From Pseudoalteromonas caenipelagi (lineage in GTDB: Bacteria; Pseudomonadota; Gammaproteobacteria; Enterobacterales; Alteromonadaceae), in contig NZ_JABBPG010000002.1 of NCBI RefSeq assembly GCF_013140855.1, forward strand, positions 62,001 through 126,000: a DNA stretch of 64,000 bases, written 5' to 3'. The position numbers and the translations under genes are program-made. The first letter of the stretch is position 1; every line of letters starts with the position of its first letter. Shown here one piece after another: positions 26,756-35,370 of the stretch. The notes beneath the pieces are model-generated. The model ran no database searches. It saw only the letters and a list, made by a program, of their open reading frames with translations, and was not told where the DNA came from.

Positions 26756-28280
26756 TCACCTGCGCAAGGGTTGGGTAATCAATTTTGCCATTGGCATTTT
26801 TTGGTAACGTACCAAAACACTCAAACTTGTGTGGGATCATGTAGGTAGGCAAGTGTTGAGCACTATATGTTTTAAGTGCTAGAGTACCAATCTTGATTTG
26901 TGCATCTGTCAGTGCATAACTTGCTATGAGTTTGCTGGTGTGGGCACAGTATCTTACTGCAACTTCACTTATCTGTGGATGTGCCAAAAGACAGGCTTCA
27001 ATCTCACCCAACTCTACGCGAAAACCCGAAATTTTAACCATACGATCGCAGCGACCATGGTAGTAATACTGACCGTTGTGATAACGGGCGATATCTCCAG
27101 TGGAATGGATCTGCAGTGCATGGTTTGCCTGCTTTTGTGATTCTAAGCAGTATCCGGGTGTCACACAGCTACCTTGGATCACTAACTCACCCATTGCACC
27201 AGACTCATTGCTGACAGGGTTTCCTTGTTCATCAATAAGCCAAGCTTGGGTATCTCCGATAGGCAGACCAATGGCTACTGGCTCATTGTTGAGAATATCT
27301 TCTTCTGTTACCTTGTAAGCAAGACAAACATTGGTTTCTGTTGGTCCGTAAAAATTGTAAAAGTGAGTATTTGGTAACGCGCTAGCAAGGCCTTTTAAAC
27401 AAGGCTTTGGCATTACTTCTCCAGCAAAAATAAGATGCTGTAGTGCTAGCGGTTCAGCTTGTTGCCACAAACCGATACGGTTCATCAGATTTAATAGCGA
27501 TGGCACGCAGTACATCACAGTGATCTGATGCTCACTCAGCACATTCGCTAACGTCATAGGTTGTTTCGGGGCATCATCATTGGCAATGTACAAACTGCCA
27601 CCAACAGCCAAACAAACAAATAAATCGAAGGTGCTTAAATCAAAATTAAAGCTGGCTAGATTCAAAAAGCGATCGGAATTACCTAAGCTCATATTGTTTT
27701 GGCACCAGCCAACAAAATGCTGAATATTGCCATGTGTTAACTGCACCCCTTTGGGGCGACCTGTTGAACCCGAAGTAAAAAGCACTGCAGCTAGGTTGTT
27801 TGTACACCAAGCTTCACTTGTATATGGTTGTTCAGTCTCTAGGTGTAGGCGCCAATCGAAAAAGCTAGTATTTGCAGCTTGTTGGGTGTTTTTTTCACCA
27901 ATTAAAACGACTTTAAGTTGCGGGTACTTTGTCAATAGCGGTTCAACTAACTGCAGATGTTTATCGTCGACAATTAAGGTATCTGCATGGGCGTCAGTTA
28001 AAATTAAGTCAACTCGATTAATAGGCTGCTTGCTGTCAATTGGTATATAGCAAGCACCACCACTAAGCGCTGCTAAAATTGACAGCGCATAGTGATTGTT
28101 CTTTTCAAGCCAAATTGCAACTCGTTGGCTACCTGAAAGTTGTGTTGCCAATGCACTTACATAGTTGGCGGATTGGCGATAGCACAAAGCAGGCTCAGCG
28201 AGCAAAAAAGGGTGCTGAGGTTGCTTGTTTGCCCAATAAAACAAGGCTTGATGTAGCGCCGTTGGCAGCATTTCTTTCAT
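26745..28280 (-). CDS. tamE: PigI-like L-proline adenylation enzyme
   Basis: A stand-alone adenylation domain of 511 residues: core motif A3 LFTSGSTGRPKGVQL, A5 NFYGPTETNVC, A7 STGDIARYHNG, A8 GRCDRMVKISGFRVELGEIEA and catalytic lysine region A10 NANGKIDYP. By homology to PigI it should load L-proline onto the separate carrier TamB, starting pyrrole formation. The specificity code was not read residue by residue, so proline is assigned from pathway context. It lies 10 bases downstream of tamD. Confidence 0.82.
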   Translation of the reverse strand: MKEMLPTALHQALFYWANKQPQHPFLLAEPALCYRQSANYVSALATQLSGSQRVAIWLEKNNHYALSILAALSGGACYIPIDSKQPINRVDLILTDAHADTLIVDDKHLQLVEPLLTKYPQLKVVLIGEKNTQQAANTSFFDWRLHLETEQPYTSEAWCTNNLAAVLFTSGSTGRPKGVQLTHGNIQHFVGWCQNNMSLGNSDRFLNLASFNFDLSTFDLFVCLAVGGSLYIANDDAPKQPMTLANVLSEHQITVMYCVPSLLNLMNRIGLWQQAEPLALQHLIFAGEVMPKPCLKGLASALPNTHFYNFYGPTETNVCLAYKVTEEDILNNEPVAIGLPIGDTQAWLIDEQGNPVSNESGAMGELVIQGSCVTPGYCLESQKQANHALQIHSTGDIARYHNGQYYYHGRCDRMVKISGFRVELGEIEACLLAHPQISEVAVRYCAHTSKLIASYALTDAQIKIGTLALKTYSAQHLPTYMIPHKFECFGTLPKNANGKIDYPTLAQVNDE

Positions 28281-28290
28281 AGCTACTCCT

Positions 28291-29913
28291 TTAGCCTTTA
28301 AAATTCGGTAGATTAACGTCTCTAGCTGCGTTAATCAGAATTTCAATAGCGCCATCTAAGTCTGCTTTAGTATGCTGAGACAATACACTTATGCGCAGTC
28401 TTGCATCACCTACCGCAACGCCCGGGAACACCACGGTTTGACAGAACATACCTTGTTGTCGAACCGCATGACCCATTTTCATTGCTAGGGTTTCATCACC
28501 AATAACAATAGGAATAATAGCGCTTTCACTGTCGCCGGTATCAAAACCAAGCTCTTTTAAGGCACCATGTAGGTAATTAACATTGTTCCACAAGCGCTCG
28601 AGACGCTCAGGCTCTTGTTCAATAATGTCGATACACTGAATTAGGCCTGCGGCAATGTGAGCAGGAATTGTTGCGGCAAAAACATAGCTGTTTGCATAAA
28701 AACGTAGATAATCAATGACGTCTTTATCACCACACACAAAGCCACCCATCCCTGCGAGTGTTTTACTCATAGTGCCAAGTTCAAGGTCAACTTCATGTTT
28801 AAGATTAAAGTGCTCAGCAGTACCTGAACCGGTCGCACCTAAAATCCCAGTTGAGTGAGCATCATCTATCAAAATGCGTGCTTGGTATTTGCGAGCTAAA
28901 CGCACCATTTCAGGCAGCTTTACGATATTGCCGTGCATACTGAAAACGCCATCAGCAACGATCAACTTGCCGCCTTCAGAGTCTGCACAGCCTTTTAATA
29001 CTTCTTCTAAAGAAGCCATATCATTGTGCTTGTAAATACGTTTTTTAGCGCCAGATAATTTACAGCCATCTTGGATACTCATATGGTTATAAACATCTGT
29101 AATAACAGTATCTTTTGGTCCTGTTAATGCTGAAATTGTTCCCAAGTTTGCAGAATAGCCAGATGGAAAAACAATACAGGCTTCACGGCCCTTAAAGCGT
29201 GCTAAGCGTTCTTCAAGTTCGAGGTGCAAGCGGTTTGTACCACCAATCAAACGACATCCTGTATTGGTTGCGCCATATTCTTTAGCCGCTTTGCAGATAG
29301 CATCAATAACGCGCGGTTCATTAGCTAACCCCAAGTAATTGTTTGATGCGAACATCAAAAACTCACGCTCTTTATTTTGATAGGCGTCAAAAATAGTCGC
29401 GCGGTTTTCGCAGCGAGAGCTCAATGGCATGCCATACCAAAAGTTACCTGATTGCGCTTGTGTTTCGTAAAAGTCATTAAACTTACGCACTTTGCTGAAC
29501 AAATCAGGGTTGCCATCAGAAACAAAGTCACGCATTGTGGTGTTTGATGAACCTTCTTGAGCTAACAGGTCCTCATTGATGTTCGCCTCGTTAACAGGCA
29601 CATCATGGCTGATACCCAATGTAGCCAGTTTGGCTTGGCCCTTTTCGCTTAGTGGAGCGCCTTCACAGCGTGCAAACAACTCACTTATGGTGTTAAAACT
29701 TGCGGAGTTTAGCTTATGTTCAAATACAAATACCTGCTGCAGTTCATCAACAATTGATGCCAAGATGATTGAGTCAATACCCAGTCCCTCTTCCATTGGT
29801 ACATCAGGGAGTAAATCAGACTCCGAGTAGCAAGTTTGTTCTTTTACGATGTCTAAAACTAGCGACTGAACAGCAGCCGCTAAATCATTATTTTTTGTCA
29901 TACCAAATTCCAT
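28291..29913 (-). CDS. tamD: PigH-like ACP-alpha-oxoamine synthase
   Basis: An N-terminal acyl carrier domain (phosphopantetheine Ser48 in EGLGIDSII) is followed by a PLP-dependent alpha-oxoamine synthase from about 150, with PLP lysine Lys384 (GTMSKTLAGMGG) and IDDAHSTGILG before it. PigH condenses the carrier-bound pyrrolyl-ketoacyl unit with serine, with decarboxylation, to make hydroxymethyl bipyrrole. PigH is remembered as about 650 residues with two tandem ACPs; here I see only one in 540 residues. It starts at the base after the tamC stop. Met5 is a possible alternative start. Confidence 0.82.
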   Translation of the reverse strand: MEFGMTKNNDLAAAVQSLVLDIVKEQTCYSESDLLPDVPMEEGLGIDSIILASIVDELQQVFVFEHKLNSASFNTISELFARCEGAPLSEKGQAKLATLGISHDVPVNEANINEDLLAQEGSSNTTMRDFVSDGNPDLFSKVRKFNDFYETQAQSGNFWYGMPLSSRCENRATIFDAYQNKEREFLMFASNNYLGLANEPRVIDAICKAAKEYGATNTGCRLIGGTNRLHLELEERLARFKGREACIVFPSGYSANLGTISALTGPKDTVITDVYNHMSIQDGCKLSGAKKRIYKHNDMASLEEVLKGCADSEGGKLIVADGVFSMHGNIVKLPEMVRLARKYQARILIDDAHSTGILGATGSGTAEHFNLKHEVDLELGTMSKTLAGMGGFVCGDKDVIDYLRFYANSYVFAATIPAHIAAGLIQCIDIIEQEPERLERLWNNVNYLHGALKELGFDTGDSESAIIPIVIGDETLAMKMGHAVRQQGMFCQTVVFPGVAVGDARLRISVLSQHTKADLDGAIEILINAARDVNLPNFKG

Positions 29914-31023
29914 TTAATTTACTTCTTCAATACCGATGATCTGCTCAAGCGTTGGCGCTTCAAAGTGTGGCTGCTCTTTGATTTTGTTGTGTGCTTGTTG
30001 CTCTTTCGCTTCACGGATCAGCTTTTCACGAAAACGAATGTAGTGTGCATTCACCTTATCGATAGGAATTAATCGGTTAGCTTTAGGGCTAGAAACTTTT
30101 GGCTCTTGGTGTGCAATCACTGCCATATCTTTGGCTTGTTGTACAAAACGTTCAATGCGACACATGTACCAAGGGCGGACTGGGCGCCAGAAAGGAATCG
30201 GCAAGGGTTTAATTAACGGCAGTAATAGGTCGCGTTTTGGTTCTTGATAGCATACACATACCCAGCAGGTATCTTCATCGATTGGGGTAGGGATAAAGAT
30301 TACGTCAAATACTTCACTGCGGATCTGGATTAAGTTTGGCATTTGTACATCGATGCCAAAGCGCCAGCCTCTAGTCCAAGGCTTACGGGCAACCAGTGTT
30401 TCAGCTGCAGTGCGCTCATCATCTGGGCGTAAGATAAAGTCACTGGTGATTAATGTGCCATCAACTTTGCATTCAAAATCGTCAACACGGCCACCTTTGG
30501 GGTCCCAAATGTTGATAGCTGAGCCTTTGTGTACAAAAGGAATGTGGTAAATTTCGCAGACACTTTCAACATATCGAGTGTAGTTAATAGGTGCATCCCA
30601 GCCATAGTAAGAGTAGTAGCCATCGTACTCTTTAAATTGTTTGAACATAGGGACTTCTGGGTAATCTTCATCGGCCATTTCCTCGCCATACCAGAACCAG
30701 ACAAGGCCATATGCTTCAGTTACCTTATAGGTTTTTACACACATCCCTTTGGGGACATCCCCGTTTTTACCCAATACAGGCATATGAACACAGTCACCTT
30801 GCTGATCATATTGAAAGCCATGATATGGACACGCTATGAGGTCGCCGTGCTGCTCACCTAAACTGAGTTTTACGCCTTTGTGTGGACATTTGTCGTCCAT
30901 ACAAATGAGTTTTCCTTGTGTATCGCGATAGAGCACAAGTAGTTTATCTAGTCGCTTAATGCCTAAAGGTTTTTTCTTTACATCTTGCGATCTAGTTATG
31001 GCATACCATTGATTAGGGATCAT
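29914..31023 (-). CDS. tamC: Rieske non-heme iron oxygenase (RedG/TamC type)
   Basis: The Rieske cluster ligands are intact: Cys46-x-His48 and Cys65-x2-His68 (KCPHKG, CPYHGF). The mononuclear iron site follows, with His160 and His165 in EIYHIPFVHKG. At 369 residues it fits the RedG/McpG and pheophorbide-oxygenase branch, whose RedG-like members oxidatively cyclise prodiginines. In a tambjamine cluster it could desaturate or cyclise the alkyl chain; a macrocyclic tambjamine has been reported from P. citrea. It sits between the carrier gene tamB (4-base overlap) and tamD. The catalysed reaction is inference. Confidence 0.82.
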   Translation of the reverse strand: MIPNQWYAITRSQDVKKKPLGIKRLDKLLVLYRDTQGKLICMDDKCPHKGVKLSLGEQHGDLIACPYHGFQYDQQGDCVHMPVLGKNGDVPKGMCVKTYKVTEAYGLVWFWYGEEMADEDYPEVPMFKQFKEYDGYYSYYGWDAPINYTRYVESVCEIYHIPFVHKGSAINIWDPKGGRVDDFECKVDGTLITSDFILRPDDERTAAETLVARKPWTRGWRFGIDVQMPNLIQIRSEVFDVIFIPTPIDEDTCWVCVCYQEPKRDLLLPLIKPLPIPFWRPVRPWYMCRIERFVQQAKDMAVIAHQEPKVSSPKANRLIPIDKVNAHYIRFREKLIREAKEQQAHNKIKEQPHFEAPTLEQIIGIEEVN

Positions 31024-31292
31024 AACGTGTTCTCCTTGTTCCTGTGATGTTCAACTAATTTGCTAAGTACTTCGACGGATGCAAAATTGTCTGGGTGAAT
31101 GTCTATCACGGGTAAGCGCAGGGCGAACTCGCGATGAATGTATTCAACTACGTCAAAAATGGACGCAGAATCGAGAATATTGAGCTCAATAATGGGGGTA
31201 TCAGGTGCGATCAATTCGTCATCATCAAGGTAGCTGTGTGTGATAAATTGGCAGAGCTTTGCAGATACACTTTGAACTGATTCATTTAACAT
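31020..31292 (-). CDS. tamB: PigG-like peptidyl carrier protein
   Basis: This 90-residue carrier protein has its attachment serine at Ser42 (LNILDSASIFDVV), with the acidic helices of stand-alone PCPs. By analogy to PigG it carries L-proline loaded by TamE, which TamG oxidises to pyrrolyl. It overlaps tamA by 7 bases and tamC by 4, so expression is coupled to both. A second free carrier gene was not found in the operon. Confidence 0.82.
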   Translation of the reverse strand: MLNESVQSVSAKLCQFITHSYLDDDELIAPDTPIIELNILDSASIFDVVEYIHREFALRLPVIDIHPDNFASVEVLSKLVEHHRNKENTL

Positions 31293-33373
31293 GTTGGATC
31301 TAACTCCGTTTTAGATGTTTTACTTGCTACGTTTGTAATTTGTTTGGCTAATAAATGAGGGGTGTTACAGCTATAAAGCACATCAGGGGCTAGATAAATG
31401 CCAGTTAGCTGCTCTAATTTAAACAAAATTTCCATGGCTAGAACGGAGTCCAGCCCGACATTGGCTAATGAATCTTTGGGGGAGATCTGTGCCATTGCCA
31501 CACCTGTTAACTCATGTACTTTGCAAACCAGCCAGTGCTCCACACTTGCAACGTCTGAGATATCTAGCTCTGTTTGTGTGTCTTCTTGTCGACTCTGTTG
31601 ATTGTCATCGTTTTGAACATCTAGGTTGAACTGATAGTAAGCTTGCAGTGACTCTTGTTCATAGGCTTGTTTGATAGCAACACGTTGCAACTTACCTGAA
31701 GAAGTGATTTTGATAGTTTTACGCGGTAAAAATAAGATTTTGTCGGCTTTAATGCCAAATCGCTCAATCAAGCGGCCATTGAGTATTTTTATGTAGTTGT
31801 CGAATTGGGTAACATTGCGCGGAACTTCTAACGCCATGACTAATAATTCTTTGCCCCGCTCGGCGACAGAAAAAGCAGCACTGCGGCAATTTTTAAGCTC
31901 AGGAAAAGCCTGTGATGCTTCGAACTCTAAATCTTGCGGGTAAAAGTTGGCACCACGGATGATGATAACTTCTTTTAATCTACCCGTGATGTATAGCTCA
32001 CCTTTGTGATAAAAACCTAAATCACCAGTGCGATGGAACGTTTCGCTGTGTCCTGCCAAAGTTAAACCAAAGTTGGCATCGGTACGTTCTTTATCTTGCC
32101 AGTAGCCAGGGCTGATACTATTTCCTTGTAACCAAATCTCGCCAACTTGACCATCGGCTAGCGCGATGTGTGTGTTGGGGTCGACAATTTTTGCTTGAAT
32201 TGAGTCATGTACTTTACCGCTACTGACTAACCATTGACTATGGGTCGAAGGTGTATCAACGGCTTTAACCATGCCGCGTTTGAGTAGTGGTTCATCCACA
32301 CATAATTGTTTGTATTGTTGTGAATGAGGCTTGCCGCTGACCATCAGTGTAGCTTCGGCCATACCATAGCAAGGTAAAAAAGCCTCAGGCTTTAAGCCAC
32401 ATTGTGCAAACTTATCAAAAAACTGATTAACGGTTTGAGCATTGATAGGCTCTGCGCCGCAAAACAAATTTTGCAATGAAGACAAGTCAAGTTCTGCTAA
32501 ACGCGAATCGCGAATGTTCTTTACTGCTAGATCGAATGCAAAATTAGGTGCACCAGTGGTAGTCGCTTTGAAGTCGGTAACGGCTTTTAGCCAGCGAAAT
32601 TGACTGCGCAAGAACAAATCGGTTGGCATCAGCATAGTCGGGTAGCCGGTATAAACCCCCTGCATAACGCCACCAACTAAACCCATATCGTGATGGGGCG
32701 GAAGCCAAAGCATCATACGAGTTTTATCTTCTTGGTGGCCAAAGCTTTGTCTGATCAACTCTGAATTATCAAGGATATTCTGATTGGTAATGATCACGCC
32801 TTTGGGCTTGCCAGTCGTTCCTGAGCTGTACTGCAACAAGGCAATGTCTTGTTCATTTGTTTTAAAATTGTACAGAGGTTGAGGTGCGATAGTCTCAGAC
32901 TCTTCAATCAATAGCCATCTGATAGGCAGATGAGCAAGTTGCTCTTCCAGCAAAGGTAAGACAGTTTTATTTGTAATTACAATTGGCTTACCTAAGTCTT
33001 CGATAGCATATTGCAAACGTTCAATTTGTAGTTGATTCTTTGGTGGAAACGAAGGCACTGCAATAATACCCGCAGCCATACAACCATAAAATGATGTAAC
33101 GAAATCAACTCCCTGAGGAAGTACGATAAGCGCTTGATCTTGGTGTTCGACGTTGCGTTGTTGTATTTGTTGTAATGCTTTTGCAATACGTGAAATTGAA
33201 TTACTAAGTGTTTGGTAATCAAAAACTTCTACCGATTCGCCTTTATCATCAACGAAATGGAAAACCTCTTGATCCGGCTTGTTGTATGCATCGACAGCAA
33301 GTAGGTCAATTAAGCTGTTTGCCTCGCATTGAATTAAGTCCCTGTTGTGGAACAAGTGAGTAGACTTTCCCAT
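31286..33373 (-). CDS. tamA: TamA: fatty acyl-AMP ligase-ACP didomain
   Basis: Residues 1-580 are a fatty acyl-AMP ligase: LLQYSSGTTGKPKGVIIT, LPPHHDMGLVGG, HRTGDLGFYHKGELYITGRL and IIIRGANFYPQDLE. The C-terminus is an acyl carrier domain with attachment Ser643 (GLDSVLAMEI). TamA of P. tunicata is described as a chain-selective (C12) adenylation-ACP didomain that feeds the fatty amine branch. TamT and TamH would act on its ACP-bound chain. It is the first gene of the tam operon, with its ATG about 90 bases below a predicted transcription start. Confidence 0.88.
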   Translation of the reverse strand: MGKSTHLFHNRDLIQCEANSLIDLLAVDAYNKPDQEVFHFVDDKGESVEVFDYQTLSNSISRIAKALQQIQQRNVEHQDQALIVLPQGVDFVTSFYGCMAAGIIAVPSFPPKNQLQIERLQYAIEDLGKPIVITNKTVLPLLEEQLAHLPIRWLLIEESETIAPQPLYNFKTNEQDIALLQYSSGTTGKPKGVIITNQNILDNSELIRQSFGHQEDKTRMMLWLPPHHDMGLVGGVMQGVYTGYPTMLMPTDLFLRSQFRWLKAVTDFKATTTGAPNFAFDLAVKNIRDSRLAELDLSSLQNLFCGAEPINAQTVNQFFDKFAQCGLKPEAFLPCYGMAEATLMVSGKPHSQQYKQLCVDEPLLKRGMVKAVDTPSTHSQWLVSSGKVHDSIQAKIVDPNTHIALADGQVGEIWLQGNSISPGYWQDKERTDANFGLTLAGHSETFHRTGDLGFYHKGELYITGRLKEVIIIRGANFYPQDLEFEASQAFPELKNCRSAAFSVAERGKELLVMALEVPRNVTQFDNYIKILNGRLIERFGIKADKILFLPRKTIKITSSGKLQRVAIKQAYEQESLQAYYQFNLDVQNDDNQQSRQEDTQTELDISDVASVEHWLVCKVHELTGVAMAQISPKDSLANVGLDSVLAMEILFKLEQLTGIYLAPDVLYSCNTPHLLAKQITNVASKTSKTELDPTC

Positions 33374-33469
33374 GTGATCTAATCCTTATCGTTTTACATA
33401 TCTCCATTGTCTTTTATAAATGTGAAGAGAATGTGTAATAAAATGAAAACCTAGTTAAATTTTTGTGGA

Positions 33470-33498
33470 TTATTACAGGTAACATAAATTTATGTCAA
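33470..33498 (-). promoter_or_regulatory. putative tam operon promoter with overlapping palindrome
   Basis: Read on the minus strand, TTGACA (33498-33493), a 17-base spacer and TAATAA (33475-33470) form a good sigma70 promoter about 100 bases above tamA. A perfect 14-bp palindrome (ACATAAATTTATGT, 33482-33495) overlaps the -35 element and the spacer, the usual place for a repressor operator. No regulator gene is inside the operon, so control is probably in trans. The remaining gap up to 33700 is T-rich with nothing else recognised. Confidence 0.55.
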
Positions 33499-33713
33499 AG
33501 ATGTTTTGTGAATATTTTATTTTTATCAAATAATTTTCATGGAACCTTGCTAATTAGTTTTTTTACTCTATTGCGAATAGTTGACGGTTTGTAAGGTTGT
33601 ATTTTAAAAGGTGTTTTTTGTTTCTTCTTGCTGTTTTTGGCTGTTTTTTAGGTTTTTCTTTTTGTATCAAGCTTTAATTAGAAGTTTCTTTATTAATATA
33701 TTCATATTGATGG

Positions 33714-33729
33714 TGGGGTGTAACTTGCG
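33714..33729 (+). promoter_or_regulatory. possible sigma54 promoter
   Basis: TGGGGTGTAACTTGCG has the GG-N10-GC spacing of sigma54 promoters, with TGG at -24 and TTGC at -12. It would drive the HlyD-ABC operon, whose regulator is NtrC-like. It lies upstream of the palindromes and 340 bases before the first gene, which is unusual. No better match was found between the palindromes and the gene. Confidence 0.3.
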
Positions 33730-33830
33730 CTAAATGATGCTTTTTGTGCAATAATCAAGTTTTAACATTTGTTCCCTTTGTGGGTTTTTAAAATGTGTCA
33801 TGGTTATTCGTGCTTACAGTACTGGAGGTG

Positions 33831-33865
33831 GTGTCCGCAGCGGACACATTTACTGTCCGCGGACA
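33831..33865. promoter_or_regulatory. paired GTGTCCGC palindromes, putative response-regulator sites
   Basis: Site 1 is GTGTCCGC-A-GCGGACAC (33831-33847), a perfect 17-bp palindrome. Site 2 is TGTCCGCGGACA (33854-33865), sharing its half-site. Their centres are about 20.5 bp apart, two helical turns, so dimers would bind the same face. The operon downstream encodes an NtrC-family regulator with a Fis-type helix-turn-helix, which suits such upstream activating sites. Confidence 0.65.
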
Positions 33866-34069
33866 CTTATTTCTACGGCGTTAATTTTTAACTTGCTGTT
33901 TATATTGTGTTTTATTTTTGGCATGCAAATGGAATACATAGCACATCAGGATTTATTTGGAATGAGATATGTTGCTGTGTTCACTATTTTTGCTGCCTCC
34001 ACTAATTGTGCTGTTTACAGCAGGTGCAATTGGCGTGATTGAGCACTCAACGTTTTAACGAGATTGTTT

Positions 34070-35329
34070 ATGATTAAAGACACCAGTGCTCAAGATAAAG
34101 TGATTGTCACGAAAAGTAAGATTGGTAAGCGATTTGTAATTACGTCGATTGCGGCAGTGGTTATAGCAGCATCGGCTCACGCTTTGATGAACGCCTCTAA
34201 TGCGCAGCGTTCGATAGCAAAAGATGAAGTAAAAGTAGCAACGGTTGAACAGGGCGATTTAGTGCGAGATATCGCGGCAACAGGCAAAATAGTCGCTGCA
34301 AATGCCCCGCAGGTTTATAGCCCAGAACAAGGAATTATCACCCTGTTGGTGAAAGCAGGTGATAAGGTCACTGAAGGGCAAAATATTGCAAAGGTTGTGA
34401 GTCCCGAATTGCAAAATGCCCTTAAGCAACAACATTCAGAAGTGCAGCGCTTAATGGGCGAACTGGAGCGCCAAAAGCTAGAAGCCCGCCGTGAAACTTT
34501 AAACCTCAATAAGTTATTGGATCTGGCTCAGGTTGAACTCAGTGCCGCTGAGCGCGAAAATCGTCGAGCGCAATTATCAATTAAAAAAAGCCTTATCAGT
34601 CAAATTGATTTAGAAAAAGCCGTGGATGATTTATCTCGCGCCAAACTGACATTCAAACATGCTCAGCATGAAGTCGAACTTGCCAAAGATACGCTGGCGT
34701 TTGAGCTCAAATCAGCGCAAAGCACGCTACAGCGCCAGCAGTTAGTGGTTAAAGAGCTAGAGCGTAAAGTGAATAACCTAGATATAAAAGCTTCGGTGAC
34801 AGGCATTGTCGGTAACCTATTGGTGCAGCCTCAAGCTTTGGTGTCACAAAATCAAGCGCTGATGACATTGGTAGACCTAACTGCATTTGAAGCGCAGTTG
34901 CAAGTGCCCGAAAGCTATGCAAATGAATTAGGTTTGGGTATGCAAGTGGCACTAAAAATTGGCCTACATGAAGTGATGGGTGAGCTTAGCGCAATTTCAC
35001 CAGAGGTGAATCAACGCGAAGTCACCACGCGAGTACGGTTTTCTCAGCAAGGACTAACAGGGATCCGCCAAAATCAACGTTTATCAGCGCGTATCTTATT
35101 GGAAAACAAACAAAATGTATTAAAGGTTAAACGCGGCTCATTTTTGGAGGCGGGGGGAGATTTTGTTTATCGTGTGAAAGATGGGCATGCGCAAAAAACC
35201 GCCGTTCAGATAGGCGCTGTCAGTATCAACGCTGTTGAAGTGATAGCGGGCCTAAAAGCAGGCGATCAAATAGTGATCTCAAATTATACACCTTTTGAAC
35301 ACGCACAAGAAATTATGTTGCGCGAGTAG
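34070..35329 (+). CDS. HlyD/MacA-type periplasmic adaptor subunit
   Basis: One N-terminal membrane helix (FVITSIAAVVIAASAHALM) is followed by a barrel-sandwich half (VYSPEQGIITLLVKAGDKVTEGQ), a long coiled-coil hairpin (about residues 105-235), and the returning lipoyl half (IKASVTGIVGNLLVQPQAL) with a beta-barrel after it. This is the membrane-fusion-protein layout. I use the ATG at 34070 rather than the TTG six bases earlier. It heads the operon of ABC ATPase, two permeases, response regulator and kinase. The system should export a peptide or small hydrophobic molecule; the substrate is not evident. Confidence 0.85.
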   Translation: MIKDTSAQDKVIVTKSKIGKRFVITSIAAVVIAASAHALMNASNAQRSIAKDEVKVATVEQGDLVRDIAATGKIVAANAPQVYSPEQGIITLLVKAGDKVTEGQNIAKVVSPELQNALKQQHSEVQRLMGELERQKLEARRETLNLNKLLDLAQVELSAAERENRRAQLSIKKSLISQIDLEKAVDDLSRAKLTFKHAQHEVELAKDTLAFELKSAQSTLQRQQLVVKELERKVNNLDIKASVTGIVGNLLVQPQALVSQNQALMTLVDLTAFEAQLQVPESYANELGLGMQVALKIGLHEVMGELSAISPEVNQREVTTRVRFSQQGLTGIRQNQRLSARILLENKQNVLKVKRGSFLEAGGDFVYRVKDGHAQKTAVQIGAVSINAVEVIAGLKAGDQIVISNYTPFEHAQEIMLRE

Positions 35330-35370
35330 AAGTGTAACAACGGGTTAAACACATAATTAAGGAAGTGAAC

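Noticed and set aside
33800..34042. 80-codon open frame upstream of the HlyD gene
   Set aside because: It reads straight through the two regulatory palindromes, has no convincing ribosome site, and its product resembles no known protein. It is better explained as part of the regulatory region.
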